The translations under genes and the position numbers were made by a program. A stretch of 64,000 nt of DNA, taken from Sphaerotilus hippei. Its GTDB lineage: Bacteria; Pseudomonadota; Gammaproteobacteria; Burkholderiales; Burkholderiaceae_C. The notes under the pieces were generated by a model. That model had not been told where the DNA came from. It searched no databases and was given only the letters and a program-made list of their open reading frames with translations. This document shows positions 16,120 to 25,144 of the stretch, piece after piece; the first letter of the stretch is position 1; every line of letters begins with the position of its first letter. The stretch lies in NCBI RefSeq assembly GCF_003201595.1, contig NZ_QJJS01000007.1:148827-212826 (forward strand), given 5' to 3'.

Positions 16120-18066
16120 ATGTCCGACACCCTCCTGCGCCCCCTGCGTGTGCTGTCCGTCATCCCGCCGATGACGCAGCTCAACACCCCTTATCCGTCC
16201 ACCGCCTACCTGACCGGTTTCCTGCGTTCGCGCGGCGTCGATGCGGTGCAGGAGGACCTGGCGCTGGCGCTGGTGCTGCGGCTGCTGTCGGCCGAGGGGC
16301 TGCGCGAGGTGCGCCGGCGCCTCGAGGCCGCTCCTCCCGCGCGCCCGACCGAGCCGGTGCAGAGCTTCATGGCGCAGTTCGACCGCCACGTGGCGACGAT
16401 CGACCGCACCATCGCCTTCCTGCAGGGGCGCGACCCGACGCTGGCGCACCGCATCAACAGCCGCACCTTCCTGCCCGAGGGGCCGCGCTTTCGCACGCTC
16501 GACGCCTACGGGGACGACGAGGGCGGCGACCCGCTGGCCTGGGCCTTCGGGGCGCTGGGCCTGCAGGACCGGGCCCGTCACCTGGCCACGCTCTGCCTGA
16601 ACGACCTGGCCGACGTGCTGCGCGACGCGATCGATCCCCGCTTCGAGTTCGTGCGCTACGCCGAGTCGCTGGCCACCAGCCAGCCGACCTTCGATCCGCT
16701 GGCGCAGGCGCTGGCCGCCGCGCCGAACCTGGTCGACGAGGTGCTGACCGAGCTGACCCGCGCGGCGGTCGAGCGCCACCGGCCGCGTCTGGTGCTGCTG
16801 TCGGTGCCGTTCCCGGGCGCGGTGTATGCCGCGTTCCGCATCGCGCAGGCGGTCAAGGCGGTCGACCCGACGATCGTCGTGGCGCTGGGCGGCGGCTTCG
16901 TCAACACCGAGCTGCGTGAACTCGCCGAGCCGCGCGTGTTCGAGCACATCGACTACGTCACGCTCGACGGCGGCGAGCGTCCGCTGCTGGCGCTGCTCGA
17001 GCACCTGGACGGCCGGCGATCACGGTCCCGGCTGGTGCGCACCTTCGTGCGCGAGCCCGAGTCGGGCCAGGTGCGCTACATCAACTTCGTCGAGCCCGAC
17101 ATCGCCTTCGCCGAGGTCGGCACGCCGACCTGGGACGGCCTGCCGCTGGACCGCTACCTGTCGCTGCTCGACATGCTCAACCCGATGAACCGGCTGTGGA
17201 GCGACGGGCGCTGGAACAAGCTGACGGTGGCCCACGGCTGCTACTGGAAGAAGTGCAGCTTCTGCGACGTCAGCCTGGACTACATCTCGCGCTACGAAGG
17301 GGCCTCGGCCGCGACGCTGGTCGACCGCATCGAGGCCATCGTGGCCGAGACCGGCCAGACCGGTTTCCACTTCGTCGACGAGGCCGCGCCGCCCAAGGCG
17401 CTCAAGGCGCTGGCGGCCGAGCTCAAGCGGCGCAACGTGCAGATCTCGTGGTGGGGCAACATCCGCTTCGAGAAGACGTTCTCGCCCGAGCTCTGCCAGG
17501 AGCTGGCCGACAGCGGCTGCATCGCCATGTCGGGCGGGCTCGAGGTGGCCTCCGACCGGCTGCTCCAGCTGATGAACAAGGGCGTGTCGGTGGAGCAGGT
17601 CGCGCGCGTCACCAAGGGCTTCGCCGACGCCGGCATCCTGGTGCACGCCTACCTGATGTACGGCTTCCCGACCCAGACGGTGCAGGACACGGTCGACGCG
17701 CTGGAGTACGTGCGCCAGCTGTTCGAGAACGGCTGCATCCACAGCGGCTTCTTCCACCGCTTCGCCTGCACGGTGCATTCACCGGTCGGGCGCAACCCGG
17801 CGGAGTACGGCGTGAAGCTGCGGCCGCTGCCGCCGGTCACCTTCGCGAAGAACGACGTCGGCTTCATCGACCCGACCGGCACCGACCACGACGCGCTGGG
17901 CGTCGGGCTGAAGAAGGCGCTCTACAACTACATGCACGGCCTGTGCGTGGACGAGGACGTGAGGCGGTGGTTCGAGCACCCGAAGCTGCGCGGCAAGGTG
18001 CCGAAGTCGACGGTGAACCGCCACCGCATCGCCCGGGCGCTGGACGCCCGGGGACGCTCGGCCTGA
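16120..18066 (+). CDS. B12-binding-type radical SAM protein, unassigned
   Basis: A 648-residue radical S-adenosylmethionine enzyme. The N-terminal 190 residues match no domain I know; residues 195-320 look like a cobalamin-binding Rossmann fold (VLLSVPFPGAVYAAFRIAQAV, VVALGGGFVNTELREL, DYVTLDGGE) without the DxHxxG motif. The radical SAM barrel starts at about 365. Its cluster cysteines are C374, C379 and C382, spaced CX4CX2C instead of the usual CX3CX2C. Barrel strands include GFHFVDEAAPPKAL, SWWGNIRFE, GCIAMSGGLEVASDRLL and HAYLMYGFPTQT. ATG 16120 is preferred; a long open frame upstream is antisense to prlC. The gene stands alone between prlC and folD, so context gives no substrate. Confidence 0.85.
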   Translation: MSDTLLRPLRVLSVIPPMTQLNTPYPSTAYLTGFLRSRGVDAVQEDLALALVLRLLSAEGLREVRRRLEAAPPARPTEPVQSFMAQFDRHVATIDRTIAFLQGRDPTLAHRINSRTFLPEGPRFRTLDAYGDDEGGDPLAWAFGALGLQDRARHLATLCLNDLADVLRDAIDPRFEFVRYAESLATSQPTFDPLAQALAAAPNLVDEVLTELTRAAVERHRPRLVLLSVPFPGAVYAAFRIAQAVKAVDPTIVVALGGGFVNTELRELAEPRVFEHIDYVTLDGGERPLLALLEHLDGRRSRSRLVRTFVREPESGQVRYINFVEPDIAFAEVGTPTWDGLPLDRYLSLLDMLNPMNRLWSDGRWNKLTVAHGCYWKKCSFCDVSLDYISRYEGASAATLVDRIEAIVAETGQTGFHFVDEAAPPKALKALAAELKRRNVQISWWGNIRFEKTFSPELCQELADSGCIAMSGGLEVASDRLLQLMNKGVSVEQVARVTKGFADAGILVHAYLMYGFPTQTVQDTVDALEYVRQLFENGCIHSGFFHRFACTVHSPVGRNPAEYGVKLRPLPPVTFAKNDVGFIDPTGTDHDALGVGLKKALYNYMHGLCVDEDVRRWFEHPKLRGKVPKSTVNRHRIARALDARGRSA

Positions 18067-18097
18067 CCGGGCCGGGGTCGGGCCCCGGCGCTGCGGT

Positions 18098-18961
18098 TCA
18101 GGCCGCGGCGGCGGCGGCCCGCTCGGCCGCCTCCATCGTGTTGACCAGCAGCATCGTGATGGTCATCGGGCCGACGCCACCCGGCACGGGGGTGATCCAG
18201 CCGGCCACTTCCTTGACGCCGTCGAAGTCGACGTCGCCGCAGAGCTTGCCTTCGTCGTTGCGGTTCATGCCCACGTCGATGACGACGGCGCCGGGCTTGA
18301 CCATGTCGGCGGTCAGCACGTTGCGCTTGCCCACGGCCGCCACGACGATGTCGGCCTGGCGGGTGTGGTGGCCCAGGTCGGGCGTGCCGCTGTGGCAGAC
18401 GGTGACGGTGGCATTGGCGCCCAGCAGCATCAGCGCCATCGGCTTGCCGACGATGTTGCTGCGCCCGATCACCACCGCGTGCTGGCCGCGCAGGTCCTTG
18501 CGGCCGATGGACTCGAGCATCTTCATGCAGCCGTAGGGCGTGCAGGCCTTGAAGCCGACCTCGCCCACCACCAGCGCCCCGGCGCTGGCGACATGGAAAC
18601 CGTCGACGTCCTTGAGCGGCGAGATCGCCTCGATCACCTTGTGGTCGTCGATGTGGGCGGGCAGCGGCAGCTGCACCAGGATGCCGTGGATGGACGGATC
18701 GTCGTTCAGCGCCTGGACGCGGGCCAGCAGTTCGGCCTCGCTCATCGTCGCGTCGTACTTCTCCAGCACCGAGTGCAGGCCGCTGTCCTCGCAGGCCTTG
18801 ACCTTGTTGCGCACGTAGACGGCGCTGGCCGGGTTCTCGCCGACGAGGATCACCGCCAGGCCCGGCTTCACGCCGCGCGCGGTGAGGGCGCTGGCGCGCT
18901 GCGCCACGTCGGCGCGGAGTTGTCTGGACAGGGCGTTGCCGTCGATGATCTGGGCGGTCAT
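18098..18961 (-). CDS. folD: methylenetetrahydrofolate dehydrogenase/cyclohydrolase
   Basis: FolD interconverts 5,10-methylene-, methenyl- and 10-formyl-tetrahydrofolate with NADP in the cytosol. The 287-residue protein has the full set of landmarks: [20 protein letters not shown] with the catalytic tyrosine and lysine (about residues 40-60), [20 protein letters not shown], the NADP loop [17 protein letters not shown] near residue 165, and [15 protein letters not shown] at the C-terminus. ATG 18961 is chosen because the family N-terminus ([11 protein letters not shown]) starts there. It is convergent with the radical SAM gene. Confidence 0.96.
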   Translation of the reverse strand: MTAQIIDGNALSRQLRADVAQRASALTARGVKPGLAVILVGENPASAVYVRNKVKACEDSGLHSVLEKYDATMSEAELLARVQALNDDPSIHGILVQLPLPAHIDDHKVIEAISPLKDVDGFHVASAGALVVGEVGFKACTPYGCMKMLESIGRKDLRGQHAVVIGRSNIVGKPMALMLLGANATVTVCHSGTPDLGHHTRQADIVVAAVGKRNVLTADMVKPGAVVIDVGMNRNDEGKLCGDVDFDGVKEVAGWITPVPGGVGPMTITMLLVNTMEAAERAAAAAA

Positions 18962-19002
18962 GTTCTGTGTCTCGGTCGGGTGGGGACTCGTACGGGGCCG
19001 CA

Positions 19003-19033
19003 TCAAAACACAAAAGGCCGCGTCATGCGGCCT
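19003..19033 (-). terminator. Rho-independent terminator of the two-component operon
   Basis: Read on the minus strand, a 7-bp stem (AGGCCGC with GCGGCCT, loop ATGAC) is followed by TTTGTGTTTT. It lies 19 bases after the stop of the response regulator gene and before folD. Confidence 0.8.
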
Positions 19034-19051
19034 CTTGTTGCACCAAGATGG

Positions 19052-19675
19052 TCAGACCTTGGCGTTGGCGCCCAGGGCGATCTTCAGCAGATCGGCCACG
19101 GTGTTGGCGTTGAGCTTTTCCATGATGTTGGCGCGGTGCGCCTCCACCGTCTTGATGCTGATGCCCAGGTCGTCGGCGATCTGCTTGTTCAGGCGGCCGG
19201 CGACGATGCGCTCGAGCACCTGGGATTCCCGCGTGGTCAGGCGGGCGAGCAGCGCGTCGCGGCTGGCCTGTTCCTGGTGGTGCGAGAAGGCCGAGCGGGC
19301 CCGCTCGAGCATGCGCTCGACCAGGGCGACCAGCTCCTCTTCCTTGAAGGGCTTCTCGATGAAGTCCTCGGCCCCCTTCTTCATCGTCGTCACCGCCATC
19401 GGCACGTCGCCGTGGCCGGTGATGAAGACGATCGGCAGGGGGCTCTTGCGTTCGAGCAGGCGGTCCTGCAGCTCCAGGCCGGTCATGCCTTCCATGCGGA
19501 TGTCGGCGACCAGGCAGGCCACTTCACGGGGATCGAAGCGCGACAGGAAGGCTTCGGCGGAGTCGAAGCACTTCACCCGGTAGTCCTTGCCCTCGAGCAA
19601 CCATTGCAGAGAATCTCTCACCGCCTCGTCGTCATCGACGACGTAGACCGTCCCTTTTTTCGGAATCAGGCTCAT
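19052..19675 (-). CDS. FixJ/TodT-type response regulator
   Basis: A 207-residue regulator with an N-terminal receiver (VYVVDDDEAVRDS acidic pocket, phospho-acceptor aspartate in LVADIRMEGMTG, conserved lysine in EDFIEKPF) and a C-terminal LuxR-type helix-turn-helix (TTRESQVLERIVAG, NKQIADDLGISIKTVEAHRANIMEKL). It is encoded last in a two-gene operon; its ATG overlaps the stop of the histidine kinase gene by four bases. It should bind DNA when phosphorylated by that kinase. The operon points away from aceE, so the pyruvate dehydrogenase promoter is a plausible target; this is inference. Confidence 0.9.
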   Translation of the reverse strand: MSLIPKKGTVYVVDDDEAVRDSLQWLLEGKDYRVKCFDSAEAFLSRFDPREVACLVADIRMEGMTGLELQDRLLERKSPLPIVFITGHGDVPMAVTTMKKGAEDFIEKPFKEEELVALVERMLERARSAFSHHQEQASRDALLARLTTRESQVLERIVAGRLNKQIADDLGISIKTVEAHRANIMEKLNANTVADLLKIALGANAKV

Positions 19676-22191
19676 GACTGCTCTATGTGCTTGGTGGTTT
19701 CGGCGAAGTGGCCCACCGGGAGAACGAAGGTGAAACAACACCCCACCACGGAGTCCTGATTGTAGAGGTTCTCCGCCCGGATCCGGCCGCGGTGCGACTC
19801 GATGATCGAGCGGCACAGCGACAGCCCGATGCCCATGCCGTCGGACTTGGTCGAGAAGAAGGCCTCGTAGATGCGCTTGATCACGTCCTCGGGCATGCCC
19901 GGTCCGCTGTCGCGCACGCTGAACTCGATCGCCCCGCCGATCTCCGAGTCGTGGCGCGGCGTGACGCGCAGCTCGATCTTGCGCCGCCCGGGCGGCAGGC
20001 TGGCGTTGTCGATCGCCTCGGCCGCGTTCTTCAGCAGGTTCAGCAGCACCTGCTCGATCAGGATCGGATCGACCGAGATCAGCGGCATGCGCTGGGCGAC
20101 GTAGCTCTGGATCGCGACGTTGCGCCGGCGCAGCTCGATGCCGGCCAGCTCCAGCGTGTCCTCGACGATCTCGGTGATCTTGGTCGGCTGGCGCTGGGGC
20201 TCGCTGCGCTTCACGAAGGCGCGGATGCGGTGGATGATCTGCCCGGCGCGCTGGGCCTGGCGCGAGGTCTTCTCCAGCGCGCCGATCAGGTCCTCGCCGC
20301 TGAGCGTGCCGTTGCGCTGGCGGGTCAGCATGCCGTTGCAGTAGTTGGTGATCGCGGCCAGCGGCTGGTTCAGCTCGTGAGCCACCGAGGAGGCCATCTC
20401 GCCCATGGTGATCAGCCGGCTGGTCTCCTGGGCACGGTCGGCCTGCAGCGCGGCGGCCTCCTCCATGTGGCGGCGGCTGGTGATGTCGGTGGCGATCAGC
20501 ATCTGCGCGAGCCGGCCGTCGGTCCACTGCAGGTAGCGGGTGCGCACCTCGTACCACTTCTGCGTCTCGCCGACATAGACCTCGCGCGAGTCCGAGCCCA
20601 CGTCGGTGATCTCGGCCGTGGGCAGGCCCGACAGGCCGTCGATCGCGTCCTCGGCGTCCTGTCCGTCGGCGTCGCCGCTGCCCACCAGCCGGGCGTGCCA
20701 GTGCGAATCGGCGCCGAACCACAGCCGGTAGGACCGGTTGGCGAACAGCAGCTCGGTGCCCTGCGCGGCCGACACCGACATCACCGAGACCGCGGCGTCC
20801 AGCCCCTCGAGCACGGTGGTGAAGCGTTCGTGCGACGCGCTGAGCTGGTCGCGGATGCGCTTGGCCTCGGTGATGTTGGTCATCGAGGTCATCCAGCCGG
20901 TCTGCTGGCCGCGCGCGTCGATCAGCGGCGAGACGTACATGCGCGCGTCGAACTGCGAGCCGTCCTTGCGCATGACCTTGACCTCGATGCCACCGGCCGG
21001 ACTGCGGCCCGACAGCTCCTGGGCGAGCAGGCGGTTGTTCTCCTCGAGCCGGTCGTGCGGCCAGTGCGGGAAGGGCGGCAGGTGGCCGATCAGCTCGGCC
21101 TCCGAAAAACCGGTCATCGCGCAGAAGGCCGGGTTCACGTAGGTGATGCGGCCTTCCAGGTCCATCGCCCGCATGCCGGTCAGCATGGAGTTCTCCATCG
21201 CGCGGCGGAAGTTGGTCTCCTGCACCAGCGCGCCCTGGATCTGCAGGCGCCGGCGCATGTGGCGCCAGGTGCCCAGCAGCATCCACAGCGTCAGCATCGA
21301 CAGCGCCAGCACCATCCAGAACAGCGTGTTGCCGATCAGCCCGACCGAGGTCCGGTAGCCTTCGCCCCGCAAGGTCACGCCGTTGCCGACCGGGGCGAAG
21401 GCGACGCTGTAGACCAGCGGGGTGCTGGCCCGGGGGGCGGCACCGGCCACCGTGCTGGCGAGCACGGTGTCGTCGCCATCGACCAGGCTGATCACTCGGC
21501 GGCGCGACACCTCGGCCGGCACGAAGTAGCGCAGCATCGACTCGACCGAATACTCGGCCACCAGCGTGCCGGCGAACGCGCCCTGGTCGATCACCGGCAC
21601 ATGCACCTGGAACACCACCAGGTGGTCGTCCAGCCGCACCGGGCGGCCGTAGACCGGTGCCCGCAGGTCGCGGGCATCGTTGAAGACCGCGCGGCCTTCG
21701 GTGGTGCGTGGATCGTCGCTGCCGCTGGGCAGGGCCAGGCGCGGCATCGCGGTGAGCATGTCCGGTGGCGTGTGGCGGGCCACGACCTGCCGGCTGGAGG
21801 TCAGCCAGGTCAGGCCGACGATCTCCGGGCGGCTGCGCACCAGGGTCTCCGCCTGGCCGATGAACTGCTCGCGGTTGATCGTGCGGGTGCCGACCTCACG
21901 CGCGATGCGCACCAGCTGCTCCTGGTTCTCGATCAGGCGCAGTCGGATCTGCTGCTGCACCAGTTCCGCATCCCGCTTGACCGACTCGACCTCCCTCTCG
22001 ACTTCCTCATTGCGCAGGTACCAGAACGCCGCCACGATGGCGGCGAGGAACAGCAGCACGGACAGCAGCGGGGCCAGGGCCGCGAAGCGGTCCTGGCGTG
22101 AGGGCGACAGCCGGCGCCACCACGACCACAGCGGCCGTTGGCGAGCGTACGTGCCGGACTGCACCGGTCGATCCTGGGGGCTCCACAACAT
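19672..22191 (-). CDS. PAS-domain sensor histidine kinase
   Basis: An 839-residue membrane kinase. Helix 1 is at about residues 39-60, followed by a periplasmic sensor of about 235 residues, then helix 2 at about 296-318. Two PAS domains follow: the first around FRRAMENSMLTGMRAMDLEGR to NITEAKRIRD, the second around FTTVLEGLDAAVSVMS to ATDITSRR. The kinase core has the phosphorylated histidine in SSVAHELNQPLAAITNY, an N box NLLKNAAEAIDNA, and ATP-lid motifs VRDSGPGMP and GMGIGLSLCRSI. It is co-translated with the FixJ-type regulator at 19052. From the first PAS onward it is closely related to the kinase at 49217. The ligand of the periplasmic part is unknown. Confidence 0.9.
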   Translation of the reverse strand: MLWSPQDRPVQSGTYARQRPLWSWWRRLSPSRQDRFAALAPLLSVLLFLAAIVAAFWYLRNEEVEREVESVKRDAELVQQQIRLRLIENQEQLVRIAREVGTRTINREQFIGQAETLVRSRPEIVGLTWLTSSRQVVARHTPPDMLTAMPRLALPSGSDDPRTTEGRAVFNDARDLRAPVYGRPVRLDDHLVVFQVHVPVIDQGAFAGTLVAEYSVESMLRYFVPAEVSRRRVISLVDGDDTVLASTVAGAAPRASTPLVYSVAFAPVGNGVTLRGEGYRTSVGLIGNTLFWMVLALSMLTLWMLLGTWRHMRRRLQIQGALVQETNFRRAMENSMLTGMRAMDLEGRITYVNPAFCAMTGFSEAELIGHLPPFPHWPHDRLEENNRLLAQELSGRSPAGGIEVKVMRKDGSQFDARMYVSPLIDARGQQTGWMTSMTNITEAKRIRDQLSASHERFTTVLEGLDAAVSVMSVSAAQGTELLFANRSYRLWFGADSHWHARLVGSGDADGQDAEDAIDGLSGLPTAEITDVGSDSREVYVGETQKWYEVRTRYLQWTDGRLAQMLIATDITSRRHMEEAAALQADRAQETSRLITMGEMASSVAHELNQPLAAITNYCNGMLTRQRNGTLSGEDLIGALEKTSRQAQRAGQIIHRIRAFVKRSEPQRQPTKITEIVEDTLELAGIELRRRNVAIQSYVAQRMPLISVDPILIEQVLLNLLKNAAEAIDNASLPPGRRKIELRVTPRHDSEIGGAIEFSVRDSGPGMPEDVIKRIYEAFFSTKSDGMGIGLSLCRSIIESHRGRIRAENLYNQDSVVGCCFTFVLPVGHFAETTKHIEQS

Positions 22192-22221
22192 CCCGGGATT
22201 ATCGGCGCTGCCGGAAGGGTC

Positions 22222-22282
22222 TGAAATCGGTGGAATCGGCGATGAATATCACTATATGAAATCGTTACGCACCATTTGAAAT
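22222..22282. promoter_or_regulatory. TGAAAT repeats in the aceE / kinase divergent region
   Basis: Three direct copies of TGAAAT start at 22222, 22257 and 22277 (spacing 35 and 20 bases) in the otherwise GC-rich 224-base gap between the divergent kinase and aceE genes. This is also the AT-rich part most likely to hold the promoters (ACTATATGAAAT, 22251-22262). They could be operator half-sites. Confidence 0.3.
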
Positions 22283-22415
22283 GTCTTCGCCTCTGTGCGA
22301 GACTTCGTGCCGCGCCGGCCGGTGGCCGCGCGCGCAATGGACCCCTGGCCTCTGACGAGGGCCGGCCCACCCGCGGTGGCGGGACAGATCACTGCAGCAG
22401 CACGAGGAGACAACA

Positions 22416-25121
22416 ATGTCTGCATTGCCCGAGAGCCTGCCCCAAGCGGCGGCCAACGACATCGATGCGCAGGAAACGCGCGAGTGGCAGGATGCCCTGG
22501 CGGCCGTGATCGGCGCCGAAGGCGGCGAGCGCGCCCACTTCCTGCTGGAGCATCTGATCGACCAGGCCCGCCAGGCCGGCATCGACGTGCCGTTCTCGGC
22601 CAACACCGCCTACGTCAACACCATTCCTGCCGACCAGGAAGAGCGTTGCCCCGGCAACATTGAAATCGAAGAGCGTCTGCGCGCCTACATGCGCTGGAAC
22701 GCGATGGCGATGGTCGTCAAGGCCAACCGCCACAACCCCGAAGACGGCGGCGACCTGGGTGGCCACATCGGCTCCTTCGCCTCGCTGGCCCACATGTTCG
22801 GCGCCGGCTTCAACCACTTCTGGCATGCCGAGAGCGAGAACCACGGCGGCGACTGCCTCTACATCCAGGGTCACGTGTCGCCCGGCGTCTACGCCCGCGC
22901 CTACCTGGAAGGCCGCCTGACCGAAGAGCAGCTGCTGAACTTCCGCCAGGAAGTCGACGGCAAGGGCCTGTCGAGCTACCCGCATCCGAAGCTGATGCCC
23001 GAGTTCTGGCAGTTCCCGACCGTCTCGATGGGCCTGGGCCCCTTGATGGCGATCTACCAGGCCCGCTTCCTGAAGTACCTGCACGCCCGCGGCATTGCCG
23101 ACACCAGCAACCGCAAGGTCTGGGTCTTCTGCGGCGACGGCGAGATGGACGAGCCCGAATCGCTGGGCGCCATCGGCCTGGCCGCGCGCGAGAACCTCGA
23201 CAACCTCGTCTTCGTCATCAACTGCAACCTGCAGCGCCTGGACGGCCCGGTGCGCGGCAACGGCAAGATCGTGCAGGAGCTCGAAGGCGAGTTCCGCGGC
23301 GCCGGCTGGAACGTCATCAAGCTGCTGTGGGGCAATGGCTGGGACTCGCTGCTGGCCCGCGACAAGGACGGCGCGCTGCGCAAGCTGATGATGGAGACGC
23401 TGGACGGCGACTACCAGGCCTTCAAGGCCAACGACGGCGCCTACGTGCGCAAGCATTTCTTCGGTCGTGACCCGCGCACGCTGGAGATGGTCGCCAAGAT
23501 GAGCGACGACGACATCTGGAACCTCAAGCGTGGCGGCCACGACCCGCAGAAGGTGTATGCCGCCTTCCACAAGGCGGTCAACACCAAGGGCCAGCCGACG
23601 GTGCTGCTGATCAAGACCGTCAAGGGCTTCGGCATGGGCAAGGTCGGTGAAGGCAAGAACACCGTGCACCAGACCAAGAAGCTGATCGACGAGGACATCA
23701 AGGCCTTCCGCGACCGCTTCAACATCCCCGTGCCCGACAGCGAGCTGGCGAACATCCCGTTCTACAAGCCCGCCGACGACACCCCGGAAATGCAGTACCT
23801 GCACGAGCGCCGCAAGGCGCTGGGCGGCTACCTGCCCAAGCGCCGCGTCAAGGCCGACGAGAGCTTCACCGTGCCCGCGCTGGAGACCTTCAAGGCCGTG
23901 CTGGAGCCGACGGCCGAAGGCCGCGAGATCAGCACCACCCAGGCCTACGTGCGCTTCCTGACGCAGCTGCTGCGCGACCAGGCCCTGGGCCCGCGCGTGG
24001 TGCCCATCCTGGTCGACGAGGCCCGCACCTTCGGCATGGAAGGCCTGTTCCGCCAGGTCGGCATCTACAACCCGCTGGGTCAGCAGTACACGCCGGTCGA
24101 CAAGGACCAGGTCATGTACTACAAGGAAGACAAGGCCGGCCAGATCCTGCAGGAAGGCATCAACGAGGCCGGCGGCATGAGCAGCTGGATCGCGGCGGCC
24201 ACGTCCTACAGCACCAGCAACCGCATCATGGTGCCGTTCTACGTGTACTACTCGATGTTCGGCTTCCAGCGCATCGGTGACCTGGCCTGGGCGGCCGGTG
24301 ACATGCAGGCGCGCGGCTTCCTGCTGGGCGGCACGTCGGGTCGCACCACGCTCAACGGCGAAGGCCTGCAGCACGAGGACGGCCACAGCCACATCCTGGC
24401 CGGCACGATCCCCAACTGCATCAGCTACGACCCGACCTTCGCCCACGAGGTCGCGGTCATCATGCAGGACGGCCTGAAGCGCATGGTCGAGAAGCAGGAA
24501 AACGTCTTCTACTACCTGACGCTGCTCAACGAGAACTACCCGATGCCGGGCCTGAAGGCCGGCACCGAAGAGCAGATCATCAAGGGCATGTACCTGCTGG
24601 AGGAAGGCGCCAAGATCACCCCGCGCGTCAACCTGCTGGGTTCGGGCACCATCCTGCGCGAGTCGATCGCCGCCAGGAAGCTGCTGGAAGAGGAGTGGGG
24701 CGTGGCGGCCAACGTCTGGAGCTGCCCGAGCTTCAACGAGCTGGCCCGTGACGGCCAGAACGTCGAGCGCCACAACCTGCTGCACCCGACGGACGAGCAG
24801 AAAGTGGCCTTCGTCACCTCGCAGTTGCAGCCGCACGTGGGCCCGGTCATCGCGTCGACCGACTACATGAAGAGCTACGCCGAGCAGATCCGCGCCTTCA
24901 TCCCCAAGGGCCGTGTCTACAAGGTGCTGGGCACCGACGGCTTCGGTCGCAGCGACTTCCGCGGCAAGCTGCGCGAGCACTTCGAGATCAACCGCCACTA
25001 CATCGTCGTCGCCGCGCTCAGGGCCCTGGCCGACGAAGGCACGGTGCCGGTGGCCAAGGTCGCCGAGGCCATCGCCAAGTACGGCATCAAGGTCGACAAG
25101 ATCAACCCGCTTTACGCCTGA
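22416..25121 (+). CDS. aceE: pyruvate dehydrogenase E1 component, homodimeric
   Basis: AceE decarboxylates pyruvate with thiamine diphosphate and passes the acetyl group to the lipoyl domains of AceF. The 901-residue protein is the normal length for the homodimeric E1. Landmarks are [16 protein letters not shown] near the front, the thiamine-diphosphate motif [10 protein letters not shown] followed about 30 residues later by [14 protein letters not shown], and the C-terminal [10 protein letters not shown]. The start has a strong ribosome-binding site (GAGGAGA, 22402-22408). It is the first gene of aceE-aceF-lpdA, with 23 bases to aceF. The divergent two-component system is the likely local regulator; no pdhR-type repressor is seen. 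Confidence 0.97.
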   Translation: MSALPESLPQAAANDIDAQETREWQDALAAVIGAEGGERAHFLLEHLIDQARQAGIDVPFSANTAYVNTIPADQEERCPGNIEIEERLRAYMRWNAMAMVVKANRHNPEDGGDLGGHIGSFASLAHMFGAGFNHFWHAESENHGGDCLYIQGHVSPGVYARAYLEGRLTEEQLLNFRQEVDGKGLSSYPHPKLMPEFWQFPTVSMGLGPLMAIYQARFLKYLHARGIADTSNRKVWVFCGDGEMDEPESLGAIGLAARENLDNLVFVINCNLQRLDGPVRGNGKIVQELEGEFRGAGWNVIKLLWGNGWDSLLARDKDGALRKLMMETLDGDYQAFKANDGAYVRKHFFGRDPRTLEMVAKMSDDDIWNLKRGGHDPQKVYAAFHKAVNTKGQPTVLLIKTVKGFGMGKVGEGKNTVHQTKKLIDEDIKAFRDRFNIPVPDSELANIPFYKPADDTPEMQYLHERRKALGGYLPKRRVKADESFTVPALETFKAVLEPTAEGREISTTQAYVRFLTQLLRDQALGPRVVPILVDEARTFGMEGLFRQVGIYNPLGQQYTPVDKDQVMYYKEDKAGQILQEGINEAGGMSSWIAAATSYSTSNRIMVPFYVYYSMFGFQRIGDLAWAAGDMQARGFLLGGTSGRTTLNGEGLQHEDGHSHILAGTIPNCISYDPTFAHEVAVIMQDGLKRMVEKQENVFYYLTLLNENYPMPGLKAGTEEQIIKGMYLLEEGAKITPRVNLLGSGTILRESIAARKLLEEEWGVAANVWSCPSFNELARDGQNVERHNLLHPTDEQKVAFVTSQLQPHVGPVIASTDYMKSYAEQIRAFIPKGRVYKVLGTDGFGRSDFRGKLREHFEINRHYIVVAALRALADEGTVPVAKVAEAIAKYGIKVDKINPLYA

Positions 25122-25144
25122 AGTCCAGCATCCGGAGACAAGAC

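Noticed and set aside
13882..18066. Very long plus-strand open frame of about 1390 codons covering prlC and the radical SAM gene
   Set aside because: Only the part from 16120 has radical SAM sequence; the front is antisense to prlC, whose zinc motif and full fold are intact on the other strand. High GC leaves antisense frames open.
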